A stretch of 64,000 bases of DNA from Branchiostoma floridae (lineage: Eukaryota; Chordata; Leptocardii; Amphioxiformes; Branchiostomatidae): NCBI RefSeq assembly GCF_000003815.2, contig NC_049995.1, positions 18,520,824 to 18,584,823 of the forward strand, read 5' to 3'. The notes under the pieces are model-generated. The model searched no databases and was not told where the DNA came from. It saw only the letters and a list, made by a program, of their open reading frames with translations. Numbering within the stretch: position 1 is the stretch's first letter; every line of letters starts with the position of its first letter. The position numbers and the translations under genes were made by a program. Positions 22,661-34,986 of this stretch are shown here, piece by piece.

Positions 22661-23178
22661 AACAAATGGTCTGAATGTTGGTTCTGTTATAAACATAGTG
22701 CCGCCATTTAATCTCCAAGCAGATCTTGGAAAGAAATATTTGGGCCCCTAGTTAGTATATGTCGAGATGCAACTTGTACTACAGGGATAAGCTTTTCAAT
22801 AGAATATAATTCACCTGTTTTACAAATCAATTATTAAGGCGACACCCATTCAGTATTAATGGAAACGCTAGCTTATTGTATCCCGAAATATTTCGTCACT
22901 AGCGGGTCAAACCTCGCTATGCAAATTGTCTAGATGTTGGATCTTGTTATAAACAAAGTACCACCATTTAATCACCAAGCAGATGTTGGGAGGAAAGTTT
23001 TCGGCCCCTAGTATATGTCGAGATGCAACTTGTACTACAGGGTTTTCAATATAACATAATTCACCTGTTTTACAAATCACATATGTACGGCGACGCCCAT
23101 TCAGTATTAATGGAAACGCAAGCTTATTGTATACCGAACTATTTTCGTCACGAGCGGGTCAAACCTCGCTATGCAATC
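22661..23178 (+). repeat. Tandem duplication of the copy E promoter region (259-bp period)
   Basis: Unit 1 (about 22661-22919) and unit 2 (about 22920-23178) share GCCATTTAATC-type, GTCGAGATGCAACTTGTACT, ATTCAGTATTAATGGAAACG and GCGGGTCAAACCTCGCTATG blocks in the same order. Copies F, H and I have one unit. Confidence 0.75.
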
Positions 23179-23528
23179 AGACTCCAGCGGTCGGGACCAA
23201 AGTCCAACGGATACAGAGTTCGCTACAAAGCTGCCACGTTCACTCGTATTTCAGTCAACAGACCGAAGACGCTTATTTCTGTAGCTACAGTGCCAGCAGT
23301 ATCCGCTAGGTGCGTAGCTGCACCAGTCATCCCGACATTACCCAGCGGCCATGATCAAAGTCTAACGGGTACCGAGTTTGTTTCCCACTGCCTAGTATAC
23401 TGCATTTTTGTAAGTGCCCAAACAGGAGACATCTGAGGGCCGGGAGTGAAGAATTAGTCTTGAAGAATCAGACCAAGACTGACACTGGCTACGCCTTAAG
23501 GAGTTTATCTTACCGTCACGTCACACAG
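23179..23528 (+). other. Copy E non-coding exon 1 (5' UTR)
   Basis: Donor CACACAG|GTGAG at 23528/23529. No TATA box: GCGGGTCAAACCTCGCTATG replaces the TATAAAAA context of copies B-D. Upstream ORF at 23351-23365. Confidence 0.55.
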
Positions 23529-23932
23529 GTGAGTTTTTAACCTGCTTCACTACAGGTGAGAAACGTTTGACGTGGCACTTCAGCCAGGCGGCAATTTTAG
23601 GTCAACGACTTTGAAAATTAAAAAAAAAATTCTTTCACCCTGAGACTTTTGCTTCTTGCTCTATATGTGGTACAACCTTGGATAAAAGGAATTCAGAGAA
23701 AGTTTACGGAATTCGTTAATGTATAATATATAGCCTGATGGTGAGTCTGAAAGAAAGGGACCACATAAGTGTCTACTTAACTCACTTTGAATGGGAACAT
23801 CTGTAGGATAATTTTTCATTACAATTCTATGGTATTCACAGTTGCTCTTTAGAAGTCTCATGTTACTGTCAGTAGGATAATGATCATGTAAGTGTCTCAT
23901 TGTGGCAAGGACCTATCAGCGTTCTGATCTCT

Positions 23933-24428
23933 GTCGCTCCCCTCGGCACGTCCGCGTGACGTGTTAATGATTGATGGACAAGACAAACTCTCAGGAGTGG
24001 TCTGAGCTGACGTCACGATGAGGGCCAAGCAGTGGGAGATGTAAACAATTTAATCAAACCGAGTCCAAGCTAGGCTTAGAGTGGATTCAATGGTGTTAAT
24101 GTTGGTACTTGAACATGACTTTTTAATGATCAATTATTTTTAAACAAATTTACACAGGCGTCGGTGAGATTATAATAACCATATATATGTCTTATATATT
24201 TAAAGAGATAGATTGGTGGGCGTGTAAAACTACTAGTGGGACCAGTAATTTTACACCTGAAGTTTAGATGCTATCTATGTGCGATGAACATTATATATTA
24301 TTTGTGGCGAGCACTTATCAGTGTCATAATCTCCGCCCCGCCCCTCGGCACGTCCGCGTGACGTGTTAATGATTGATGGACAGAACAAATTTAAACTCCC
24401 CCAAGAGTGGTTGAGCTGACGTCACAAT
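23933..24428 (+). repeat. Intron-1 tandem repeat, two units, copy E
   Basis: Cores at 23933-24019 and 24331-24428 (period about 400 bp). Each has CTCGGCACGTCCGCGTGACG, TTAATGATTG and TGACGTCA (24008-24015 and 24417-24424). Unit 2 has a short insertion between GAACAAA and CTCCC. Confidence 0.8.
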
Positions 24429-24849
24429 GTGGGCAAGGCGCAGAGATTCGCAACTACAGTACAAGTTCCAGCTGGGCTGGGTGTGGATTGAATGTTGCTT
24501 TAACCGTCAGTTGCCATGAGTTCACGTATGAGCTGGCTCACGAGGGGAACTGACCGCAAATTAAATCGAATCTAATTCGTAAATAAGTGTCCAGACCATA
24601 GTTGACACATTTCTGTACGTGTTTTGTTTATAAATGTCTGTGGGCTATCAAACTTACATGTAGCTTTCGATGCGTCACACAGCGAATGCGCATTTTGAAA
24701 TTTGAATTACCTTATTCATAGCCCTATGCCTTGTGTTGATTATCATGATTATCATTCTATAGTGATGTAAGTTTTACATAGAAATACTACTACGTACAAC
24801 GTGTGCAGAACTGGATCACTTCAGTGACATTTTATCGTCTGTTTTCAGG

Positions 24850-27800
24850 ATGGCAGGTCCGGTCCGAGAAAGAGTGACAGATGCCGACAGGCGCCATTTT
24901 GAATTTGTCCAAACTTTGCTCCGTATTTCCAAAGAGCTCACAGAAGAGGAAACGGCAACCATGAAGTTGTTCTGCCTGCATCTGATCCCTAAAGGTCAGA
25001 GGGCACAACTCAAGCGGATAGTGGATGTTTTCCACAAGTTGATGGAACTCGACAAAATTGACCAGGAAAACTTGGAATTTATTGAAGAGATCTTGGAGAG
25101 GATCGGGCGACAGGACCTGATTCGGGACGTTCTGCGGCAGTTCCAGCCTCCTGACCGAGAGATTCCGGAAAATACCGAACTGAATCTGGAAAACCACGAA
25201 CTTAAACCGGAAAACCCCGAACTGCAGCCGGAAAACCCCGAGCTGCAGCCGGAAAACCCCGAGCACCAGCCGGGAACAAGTCTGTTAGGGACGACAGCAG
25301 AAGGTGAGTCACATGTGGTGGATTTTAAGCCTCACACAACACTGTCCGTAAAACTTGCCATACATCTCGTCCTGAAGTACTTTTAAACACTATTTACGCT
25401 TGGGGAGGGCCTAAACTTCCCGCGTCAACTTTGAGACTAGGAAACATTTCTTAAACTTTTGTTGGCAACAATTTCAGGATAATAGATATTATTTTTTCCA
25501 ATTTTTTCGTGTTGCCATGGCAACGGGTTTCTAACAACCATATTTTACAACAATCACTAATTCTGGTTAAAGCCATGAGGTTTCTTAGTTTTCTTGCTTA
25601 TATAATTTAATATGACATTCATAAATAAATATTTGTAATCTATGCTAATGTGTTAACGCAATCTGTCATAATCCGAAACGGTGAAAATGACACATGGTTT
25701 TAATCAAGTTGTTGTCACTCGACTATCATTATTACTTTGTACAAAAAACTTCAAAGGAACGTTTTCAATCTTCTTTATGGCATTTGGTTATTATATGTGA
25801 AATAAAATGTAATTACAGAATCTAAGGTTGCAGATCTAAGATTCAGGATTTCAAAGAAGAGCAAAAATACCTTTGACGTCATTTCTTGACCTCATTTTTA
25901 CACCATTGCGGCTGCATTTGACAACAGAAGTCTATAATGTCTTTTAAACACCGTTTCTTTTGTTACAGTTTTGTTTAGTACAGTATTAAGAGAAATCCTT
26001 ATTTACACAGTTTTAGTTAATGGAATCACATATGTAACGCCATTCTTACGTCATATTACGTCATAATGGTACCAAGAGCATACGCGTTATACATTACTCC
26101 CTGCAATTTAGTGATCGTACATTAAACAGTTTTGAAACTATGATTCTGGTTGAACTAACACCCCCCCCCCCCCACCCCAGGGTTAAAAGAAAAACCCAGG
26201 CTAGATAGTGTGAAGTTATTATCTAAGTTAGGATCATAAACGTATTAAGGTAAACTTTAATTTACCTTCCATCAATAAGATAATTTGGCGTACATCACAT
26301 CCAAAAATATGCAGTCAAATAGTGTAACAATACATGGTTTACATAACTGGGCCGTTTTGTTTCGAATTACAATTTTAACATAGTGCCTTTATCTTGTGTC
26401 TCACAATAAGCTGCACTTTAGCCCTTGTCTAAAATTTTGCAGCTTTCAGTGTGTCGTGAGATAAATTGAATCATCTCATCTCCTTACGGCCCTTTTGTAT
26501 TCGCGTTTGTTTCAGGTGACGTGCGGGGATATTTTGACGATGTTATCGAGGAAATCAGCCACAAGTGGGACGACCTGGCCTGGAAGCTGGGATTTCAGGA
26601 TAACGAAATCAAAGTAATCCGAGACTTGGAGCGTGACCATGACCACAGGTGCAGGGAAATGCTGACCAGGTGGAGAAACAGGGAGGGGAGTAAAGCAACT
26701 CTACAGGTCCTACAGCAGGCCTTAGAGAAAATTGGTGAAACTCGGACAGCAGAGAGCCTAGAGGGTTTGTATCATCGTTCAAATGTTCAAATTTACCACG
26801 ATCTACCCTTTATCTAGAAGTTTTGTAAAAAATTATAAGCGTCAAGATTTTTCCTCTCCGTTCAACTAGAAACTATTAGAAACCTTTCTAAATAGTTTGT
26901 GAAATAGAACAAGCATCTTAATGTCATATTCTATTCGCAGGAACTACAACCTCCAACACCTACGTTGTCGTTCACGGCACAGTGCGCATGATCCAGGAAA
27001 CTCTAGATCATCTTAAAAACTGCCTGGCAACGTTAATTGGCACCAGGAGGTCACAGGTCAAGTTCAGAGGTTACAAGAAGCACAAGAGCATCCTGGTGCA
27101 CTTCTCCATACCGCGGGAGAACACGGAGGTGCTGAGGCATATGGCGGATCACTCCGACCCGAGACTTGTCTACATGGGCGTCAAGTCTCTGCAGATCGAT
27201 GCTGAATTACCCATCCAAATCACACAGGGGGCGCCTGTGTACGGTGAGTTGACTTTGTGTTTGTCTTCATATGCATGCAGTTTTAATTATCATAGACTTA
27301 GTTGGTATTTTTCCATTTTTATATTCATAAGGTCTAAATTCAGGTGCATTCAGTTTATGTAGTGAGTTGCTTTATTTCGGCAATTTGAAAAATTTTAGAG
27401 AAGAGGAAATAGGTTGTCGACGCTGTCAACGTCACCTTTCGAAGGTACTTTACAATAGATTGTCCCTAGCTGTCGTTCTTTGTACAGATAATGCTCTTTG
27501 CACTAGAAATGCACTTTCTATAAATAAGAATCATCTACACTACTTATCTGTTGATTTGGGAAGTTCCTTTTACTAAATGAATTTCAGATCTTAAGAGACA
27601 ACTGCCTGTTGATGACATTGAGGTGGGATGCAGTACCCGGACCAAACACCAGAGGGAGCCGCGGAGCTGGACCCGACTGTCTGCCCTGAACCTGTTCTCG
27701 GACGCCCTGCCGCTCCATCTGCAGGCAGCCGCGAGTCTGGAGTACCAGGGCTTCTCCTACAGCCTGGTCCGGGCTCTGGTGCAGAAGGACCGGCTCAGAG

Positions 27801-29185
27801 AACACCAGATGAGGCAGGCCATCCAGAACCTCAGGAACGCAGAGGTGGATTCCAACACACTCCGTCAGAAGGCAGAGGTGGATTCCAACACGATCATGAC
27901 TTTGCGCTCCAAGCTCAACATCACAGAAAACAGGCTGAAGGAGGCTCTTGAGACAAATAAAATTCTTGAAGAAAAGCTGCAGCAGGCTCAAGATTACGCG
28001 GAGAAAGCCGCCAAGCAAGTTACATCCTACGTGAAGGAGTACAGGGGAGAGAAGCCACCTGGAGGCTGGCCACAGGAGTACAGGGGAGAGAAGCCGCCTG
28101 GAGGCTGGTCGGCACAGGTGGAGAAGACAGATGCAGCTACACAGACAAACCTAGCGGCTTCTGTTGGTACTGCAGAGATACCTGGAACTGTGGGTGACAA
28201 GGTTGGAGCAGACCCGACTGTAAAGGAAGAAGACGGGAAAACTCCAAGACAAGACTCTGGCAGTGGGAACAATGAAAAAGAGGATGTTCTCGGTACAGAA
28301 GCACCCGAGCAAGAGCGACACACAGCGGGGACAGAAGGAGCGGCATCTGGCTCAACTGGGGACTTGAAACAGCCCGTGATCACTTTTGGTGGGAAAGGAT
28401 CAGAACCTGGAAAGTTTTATTATCCGCGCGGTGTTGTGGTGTCGCCTAGCAACGAGATATTTGTGGCTGATAAGGACAACAGGCGAGTCCAAGTCCACAG
28501 CACAGAGGGGGTTTACCTGCGCCACTTCCCAACAGCTGTACCGGGTACAGGGGATATAGTCATGGGGCCGCATGATGTTTGTATGGACGGTAACGGCACG
28601 CTGTGGGTAGTGGGAGAAGGTGGATCAGCTGATCATGTTGTACAGTACAGCACGGACGGGACCGCCATGGCGCGGTTTGACTTGGAGAAGGACCGTTATG
28701 ACCGGGGTATTACAGTGGACATGCGCAATAACCACATCCTAGTGACTGATCCACTCCCAGGTGCAGTTCTTGTGTTCCGTCCGAACGGCTCCCTGGTGCG
28801 GACAGTCCGGCATCCACGGGGTGGGGAGATGACACACCCACAGTACGTCACTGTGGACGGGGAAGGGAACATTCTTGTGTCGGACTGGAACAATAACTAT
28901 GTCTACGTGTATGACGAGTCCCGGAAGTTCCTGTTCCAGTTCGGAGGTGAGGGAAGTGGTGAAGGTCAGCTGGCTAGTCCTAACGGCATCTGTACAGACA
29001 GCTCTGGGCACATCCTCGTGGTTGACTTTAGGAGCAGGAGGGTTCAGATCTTCACACGTCACGGCGAGTTTGTCCGGACCGTCCGTACTGAGTTTCGGCC
29101 GGAAGGCCTGGCTGTGGGACCGGAAGGGCAGCTGGTTGTGACCAATTATTTGGACCATGTTATGACTGTATATCCCAACTTTTAG
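24850..29185 (+). CDS. Copy E: DED-DD / unknown domain / coiled coil / NHL protein (867 aa)
   Basis: Exons 24850-25303, 26516-26764, 26941-27243 and 27588-29185. The DED (residues about 14-95) is of the SKELTEEETATMKL/IPKGQRAQ type found only in the DD-containing copies. It is followed by a PENPELQ-type tail (LNLENHELKPENPELQ). The 249-base second exon encodes a Death domain (152-234): KWDDLAWKLGF, NEIKVIRDLE, CREMLTRW and ATLQVLQQALEKIGETRTAE match its six-helix pattern. Residues 235-335 are the 101-residue unknown domain; 336 onward are the coiled coil (two hendecads), two GEKPPGGW repeats, the linker and the NHL propeller (about 598-867) ending VMTVYPNF. The donor CTAGAGG|GTTTGT of the DD exon is not canonical beyond GT but is shared with G and I. 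Intact frame. Likely a cytosolic death-fold adaptor. Confidence 0.9.
25304..26515 (+). other. Copy E intron between DED and DD exons
   Basis: About 1.2 kb, AT-rich. The DED frame reads through the donor for 28 codons (HVVDFKPHTTLSV...LKYF) before a stop. A perfect X-box palindrome GTTGCCATGGCAAC lies at 25511-25524. A poly-C run is at 26160-26173. No other gene is seen. Confidence 0.5.
27839..28114 (+). repeat. Coding minisatellites of copy E
   Basis: One full and one partial hendecad unit from 27839, and two 39-bp units at 28037-28114. Confidence 0.75.
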
Positions 29186-30362
29186 TCAGGCAGCACTATG
29201 GAGAAGAGTTTTTTTTTTTATCTTACCATATTCTCAAACCAGTCCTTTTGACTACTTTGTGAACGGGTGGATGGGGAGGGGAACGCTACAGGCTTCCAAC
29301 GGCCTTTGACCTTTTGTTCATATGAGACAGACGGAAGGTCACGTGTTTTGAACTTTTAAGCCCTCAGTTATCCTGAACAGATCAGAGAACATGTCAAAAA
29401 ATTCAAATCCATCTTCATAACGTTTAGAACGAATTATAACATTCCCTGGACGAGAGTTGTTTTTTCCATTCCGCCCAAATTAGATTTTTGATCAGCGTCA
29501 CGTGATCATAGATTGTTCACAATCTGACGATAAACGCTCAAAGCCGCTCAAACCACTCAAAGCTTTCTTTCTGCTTGTTCAAAAGAATTTGATATATTCC
29601 ATCCTTTAGATAAATTCAATTTGAACACATTCTAGGAGAAGATAACCCTTACATTGTAAAAATATAGATAAATACACAAAGAAATGTTAAGGACGTCTTA
29701 CTAATAGTAGGCGTCATACGTTAAACTCTAAATGTTGATTTATATTCATGTGTGTACCTTGGTTTATGCATTTGTACTTAATTTTGTAATGTACTTCCAT
29801 GCTCATAATACATTTTAATATAATTTAATGCTTTAATGCATTTTGATGTTTATCTAACATCCATGCAACAGTTGATGAATCTTTAAATGATGATTGTCTG
29901 GAGCCCATCTTGACATGTCGGGTTGGTTACAGATTTAGCAGGAGCAGACGAAGATACTAACAGAAAAAGGAATTGATTAATTAATGATTTGTAAATAGCT
30001 TTTCATACCCAAGCCTTCAAGGGTTTTCCATCGCCATGGATTCCTTAAACGTTAAAAAGACGGATTGGAGATTAGGAAGATGGCGGCTTCGTCGCAGACT
30101 GTGTTGACGTCATGATGAAGCCGATGATAACGAGTATCCAAACAGCAGTTTACCGATGGCGGTACAGGATACGTGATATGTTTTACCGGTAACATCATCA
30201 TGTATTATCAGCTGAACACTTAGATACAACATATAAGTCTCTGCACCATCTCTAAAGATCACACATTAACACGTCTTTGGTATCAGCGGTTAAATTTCTT
30301 GGGAATTGAATTGAAATGGATACTTTACGATGTTGTATTTAGTTGTTTTTTTTACCAATAAA
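29186..30362 (+). other. Copy E 3' UTR to poly(A) signal
   Basis: About 1.2 kb, colinear with the copy D and G 3' UTRs (CACGTG near 29340, GATGATAACGAGTATCC near 30123). AATAAA lies at 30357-30362, then GTTCTTTGTGGTCTT. Confidence 0.65.
30357..30362 (+). terminator. Poly(A) signal, copy E
   Basis: TTTACCAATAAAAGC, with the GT-rich element GTTCTTTGTGG downstream. Confidence 0.7.
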
Positions 30363-30985
30363 AGCTATGAAATGATCACAGTTCTTTGTGGTCTTATAAT
30401 ACTGAGTACCAACCTTGATTTCGGTCCCTGTGTAACACCCGACAAAAAGGCGCGGCCAAATGAAAAGCATTGATAGACATAGAATATCTCACAAGGACTT
30501 CTAGCGGTACATGATGAAACTGAATGCTATTAAACTGAATGAACTGAATGTTCTATAGAAATAAACAACGAGATTCTGCATAACCATCGCGGACTGGGCT
30601 TCAAATAAGGACCAAAGAGGTTCTTCAAAGAAGGTACATATCAACTGCCTTATCTAATTCGTGTGGGAACAAAGCGGCCTTGTCGTAACATTGTAGAACA
30701 TCCTTGTGACGACAAATGTAACGAACAAATTGTCTGAATGTTGTTTCTTGTTATAAATAAAGTGCCGCCATTTAATCTTCCAGCAGATGTTGGAAATAAA
30801 TATTTGGGCCCCTAGTATATGTCGAGGTGCAACTTGTACTAAGGAATTAGCTTTTCAATAGAACATAATTCACCTGTTTTACAAGTCACATATAACGGCG
30901 ACGCCCAATCAGTATTAATAGGAACCCTAGCTTATTGTATCCCGAAATATTTCGTCACTAGCGGGTCAAACCTCGCTATGCAATC

Positions 30986-31315
30986 AGACTCCAGCGGTCG
31001 GGACCAAAGTCCAGCGGATACAGAGTTCACTACAAACCTGCCACGTTCACTCGTATTTCAGTCAACAGACCGGAGACGCTTATTCCTGTAGCTACAGTGC
31101 CAGCAATATCCGCTAGGCGCGTAGCTGCACCAGCCATCCCGACATCACCCAGTGGCCATGGTCAAAGTCTAACGGGTACCGAGTGTGTTACCCTACTGCC
31201 ACGTTTACTGGTATATCAGTCCCCAGACAGGAGACATCTAAGAAAGTTTGTCTTGAAGAATCAGACTGACGCTGGTTACACCTTAAGGAGTTTGTCTTAC
31301 CGTCACGTCACACAG
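30986..31315 (+). other. Copy F non-coding exon 1 (5' UTR)
   Basis: Donor CACACAG|GTGAG at 31315/31316. TATA-less promoter (GCGGGTCAAACCTCGCTATG). The upstream ORF at 31158-31172 starts CCATGG, a better initiation context than in the other copies. Confidence 0.55.
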
Positions 31316-31705
31316 GTGAGTTTTTAAACCTGCTTTACTACAGGTGAGAAACGTTTGACGTGGCAAATCAGTCAGGCGGCCATTTCAGGTCAACGACCTG
31401 AGAATACTTTTCCTTTATTTTGAGACTTTCGTTCCTCTTTATGTTGTGGACGTTTGGATAAAGAGAATTTAGAGAAATTTTAAGGAATTCATTTATTTAC
31501 AAAGCCTGATGGTGAACCTGACACAAGGGACCACATAAAAGTCTTCTAAGCTACTTTGAATGGGTAGGCGGGTATGATATTTTGAATTACAATTTTATCT
31601 TGTTCACAGTTGTACTTTAGATATCTTAATCATGATAATGTTAATAGGATAATGATAATGTGAGTGTATCATTGTGGCAAGTACCTATCAGTGTCCTGAT
31701 CTATA

Positions 31706-32240
31706 ATCCCGCCCCTCGGCACGTCCGCGTGACGTGTTAATGATTGTTGGACAGAACAAAATCTCAGGAGTGGTCTGAGCTGACGTCACGGTGAGGGCCA
31801 AGCACTGGGAGGTGTAAACAATTATAGAACGAGTGCAAATTAGGCTTAGCGAAGATTCAACGGTGCTTACTCCACGGATGTTAACGTTGGTACTTAAAAA
31901 GGAGTATTGTTAAAGGTTAATGTTCAAAGAAACTTAAACCCAGCGTCGGTGATAGTATGATAGCCACATATATTGGTTTACCGGTTTACCGAGATACCTT
32001 TAGCTCATATATATGCCTTCTATGTTTGCAGAATTAGATGACTGGGTGTGTCAAACAGTAGTTTTACACCTTCAGTTTCAATAATCTATGTTCTATGAAC
32101 ATATTACTAATAGTATGTTATTTGCACAAAGACCTATCAGTGTCCTGATCTCTGCCCCGCCCCTCGGCACGTCCGCGTGACGTGTTAATGATTGTTGGAC
32201 AGAACAAACTCTCAGGAGTGGTCTGAGCTGACGTCACGGG
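31706..32240 (+). repeat. Intron-1 tandem repeat, two units, copy F
   Basis: Cores at 31706-31790 and 32155-32240 (period about 449 bp), each with CCCGCCCCTCGGCACGTCCG, GACGTGTTAATGATTGTTGG and TGACGTCA (31781 and 32229). Confidence 0.8.
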
Positions 32241-32300
32241 AGGGCAAAGTACTCGGGAGATTTACAAACAACTTCAGTACAAGTTCCAACTGCGCTTAGT

Positions 32301-32501
32301 CTTAGGTCACATTTCCAAACCGGGCCCCGGCAGAGATGTCTGCGGAAACGCAAAGTAAAAGTGTTTACCAAGGAATATACACAAATTATGCCAATGACTA
32401 ATATTGTTTACGTTTTGTGTGTTTTATTGCCTTTTATATCACATTTTTCGTTTCCGAAAGCTGCCCGGCCGGGCCCCGGGTTGGGAATTGTGACCCAGGC
32501 A
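32301..32501. mobile_element. MITE of about 200 bp with TTAGT duplication
   Basis: Imperfect terminal inverted repeats: CTTAGGTCACATTTCCAAAC and CCGGGCCCCGG at the left, CCGGGCCCCGGGTTGGG and AATTGTGACCCAGGCA at the right. It is flanked by TTAGT (32296-32300 and 32502-32506) and interrupts the CTTAGTG(C/T)GGACTGAAT sequence that is continuous in copy D. No ORF. The superfamily is not clear to me. Confidence 0.65.
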
Positions 32502-34475
32502 TTAGTGTGCACTGAATGGTGCTCAGTCCCCAGATGTTATAAAAATTAACGGTGGTAGTTTAATATGATTACAGTGAAATTTTTTCTTGTCAGATTATCA
32601 GAAAGAACACAGTATCAACTCAGTAAGCTGTAACAAGGTTTGAACTGCTCATGCGCACGGCCAAGGGAGAAGGCCCCTGATTTGTAGTTCTTGTTTCTTC
32701 AGACACATGTCAAGACGTGTTTTCGTCATGTCTCCGGGCCTTCAACTTAGAGGGATTGTCCACAATGCATCGACCAAATGCATCACATTTCAAAATGCAG
32801 AAATTAATTTATTCTTTAACCTTGTACCCTGCATAAATTGCTATATGTATGTGGCTACCATCTTGTAGCTATATGTACGTCGTACCCTTTTAGACGTACA
32901 ACGTGTGCAGAGTAAGATCGGCCCAGTGACGTTTTATCGTCTGTTTTCAGGATGGCAGGTCCGGTCCGAGAACGAGTCACTGCTGCCGACAGGCGCCATT
33001 TTGATTTTATGGAAACTTTGCTCCGTATTTCCGATGAACTCACAGAAGAGGAAACACAAAACGTGAAGCTGTTCTGCCGACACCTGATCCCCAGAGGCCA
33101 TGCGGAACAACTCAGACGGGCGGTGGACGTTTTCAACAAACTGATAGACCTGGACAAGATCGACCAGGAGAATCTCGACTTTATTGAAGAGATCTTAGAA
33201 AGAATCGGACGACAGGACCTGATTCGGGACGTTCTGCGGCGGTTCCAGCCGCCTGACCGAGAGATTCCAGAGAATCCCGAACTGCAGCCGGGGACAAGTC
33301 AGCATGGCCAGGGAGCAAATGCAGAAGGTAAGTATCAACTAACATGCAAGAAAATTGTGGATAAGCCTCAAACAAACAAAAATTCAATATTTGTACAACT
33401 TGCTCAGCACCTTGTCTAGAAAGACATTTTAAGGAATTTGCTTAAATCCAACTAGTAATAAAAATCGACAGAGACAATTTTGCGGACTTATGTTAAATTG
33501 ACATAAGCATATGTATACTTGATGATTGCAGGAAATGCGACCTCCAACGCCTATGTTGTCGTTCACGGCCAAGTGCGCATGATCCAGGAAACTCTAGATC
33601 GTCTTAGAAACAACATAGCAAGGTTATCTGGCACTAGAAGGTCACAGGTCAAGTACAGAGGTCACAAGAAGCACAAGAGCATCCTGGTGCACTTCTCCAT
33701 ACCGCGGGAGAACACGGCGGTGCTAAGGCACATGGCGGATCACTCCGACCCGAGACTTGTCTACATGGGCGTCAAGTCACTGCAGATCGATGCTGAGGTA
33801 CCCATCCAAATCACACAGGGGGCGCCTGTGTTTGGTGAGTTGACCTTTTTTTCTCTTCATATGCACTCATTTGTCATTTCAGGGCTAAGGTCTGTGAACT
33901 ATATGGCTACTGAATCAGATATAACAGCGTTGAATTGGTATCCATCTTCATATGCACCAAATGTTTGAATTGCAGACTATCGAAGCAACTATAGATGTCA
34001 AAGAAAACAAAATGCCTTAATGTGTCAAATCAGCCAATTCGTAACAGTGCTTTCGGAAAATCTACCATGGCCACATGACTGAAATTGCTAACACGTCTAC
34101 GAGACAAATAGACAGAGATGTGGACCTCATCTACACTTTGATAATAAGGACATGATGATGTACGAGATGTCATACTAGTCCATATGTTTCATGGTGTCAT
34201 ATATCTTTCACTAATGTGTTCCAGATGTCAAGAGGCAACTGCCTGTTGATGACATCGAGGTGGGATGCAGTACCCAGAACAAACACCAGAGGGCGGCCCA
34301 GATCTGGACCCGCCTGTCTGCCCTGAACCTGTTCTCGGACGCCCTGCCGCTCCATCTGCAGGCAGCCGCGAGTCTGGAGTACCAGGGCTTCTCCTACAGC
34401 CTGGTCCGGGCTCTGGTGCAGAAGGACCGGCTCAGAGAACACCAGATGAGGCAGGCCATCCAGAACCTCAGGAAC

Positions 34476-34700
34476 GCAGAGGTGGATTCCAACACGCTCC
34501 GTCAGAAGGCAGAGGTGGATTCCAACACGCTCCGTCAGAAGGCAGAGGTGGATTCCAACACGCTCCGTCAGAAGGCAGAGGTGGATTCCAACACGCTCCG
34601 TCAGAAGGCAGAGGTGGATTCCAACACGCTCCGTCAGAAGGCAGAGGTGGATTCCAAAACGCTCCGTCAGAAGGCAGAAATGGATTCCACCACGATCATG
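34476..34700 (+). repeat. 33-bp minisatellite, six units, copy F
   Basis: Six full units plus one partial encode AEVDSNTLRQK. The last units vary (DSKTLRQ, EMDSTTIM). This is the longest hendecad array in the window. Confidence 0.9.
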
Positions 34701-34760
34701 ACTTTGCGCTCCAAGCTCAACATCACAGAGGACTTTGCGCTCCAAGCTCAACATCACAGA
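34701..34760 (+). repeat. 31-bp frame-breaking tandem duplication
   Basis: ACTTTGCGCTCCAAGCTCAA and the following 11 bases occur twice in direct succession (34701 and 34732). All other copies have it once. Confidence 0.9.
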
Positions 34761-34869
34761 GAACAGGCTGAAGGAGGCTCTTGAGACGATCTCAGTTCTT
34801 GAAGAAAAGCTGCAGCAGGCTCAAGAATACGCAGAGAAAGCCGCCAAGCAGGTAACATCGCACAGGACA

Positions 34870-34986
34870 GAGTACAGGGGAGAGAAGCCGCCTGGAGGTT
34901 GGCCACAGGGGTACAGGGGAGAGAAGCCGCCTGGAGGCTGGCCACAGGAGTACAGGGGAGAGAAGCCGCCTGGAGGCTGGCCGGCA
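34870..34986 (+). repeat. 39-bp minisatellite, three units, copy F
   Basis: Three units encode EYRGEKPPGGWPQ with small changes (GYRGEK in the second). Confidence 0.85.

Noticed and set aside
25304-26515. Additional coding exon between DED and DD in copy E
   Set aside because: Apart from the short read-through tail there is no frame flanked by phase-1 splice sites that is shared with G and I.
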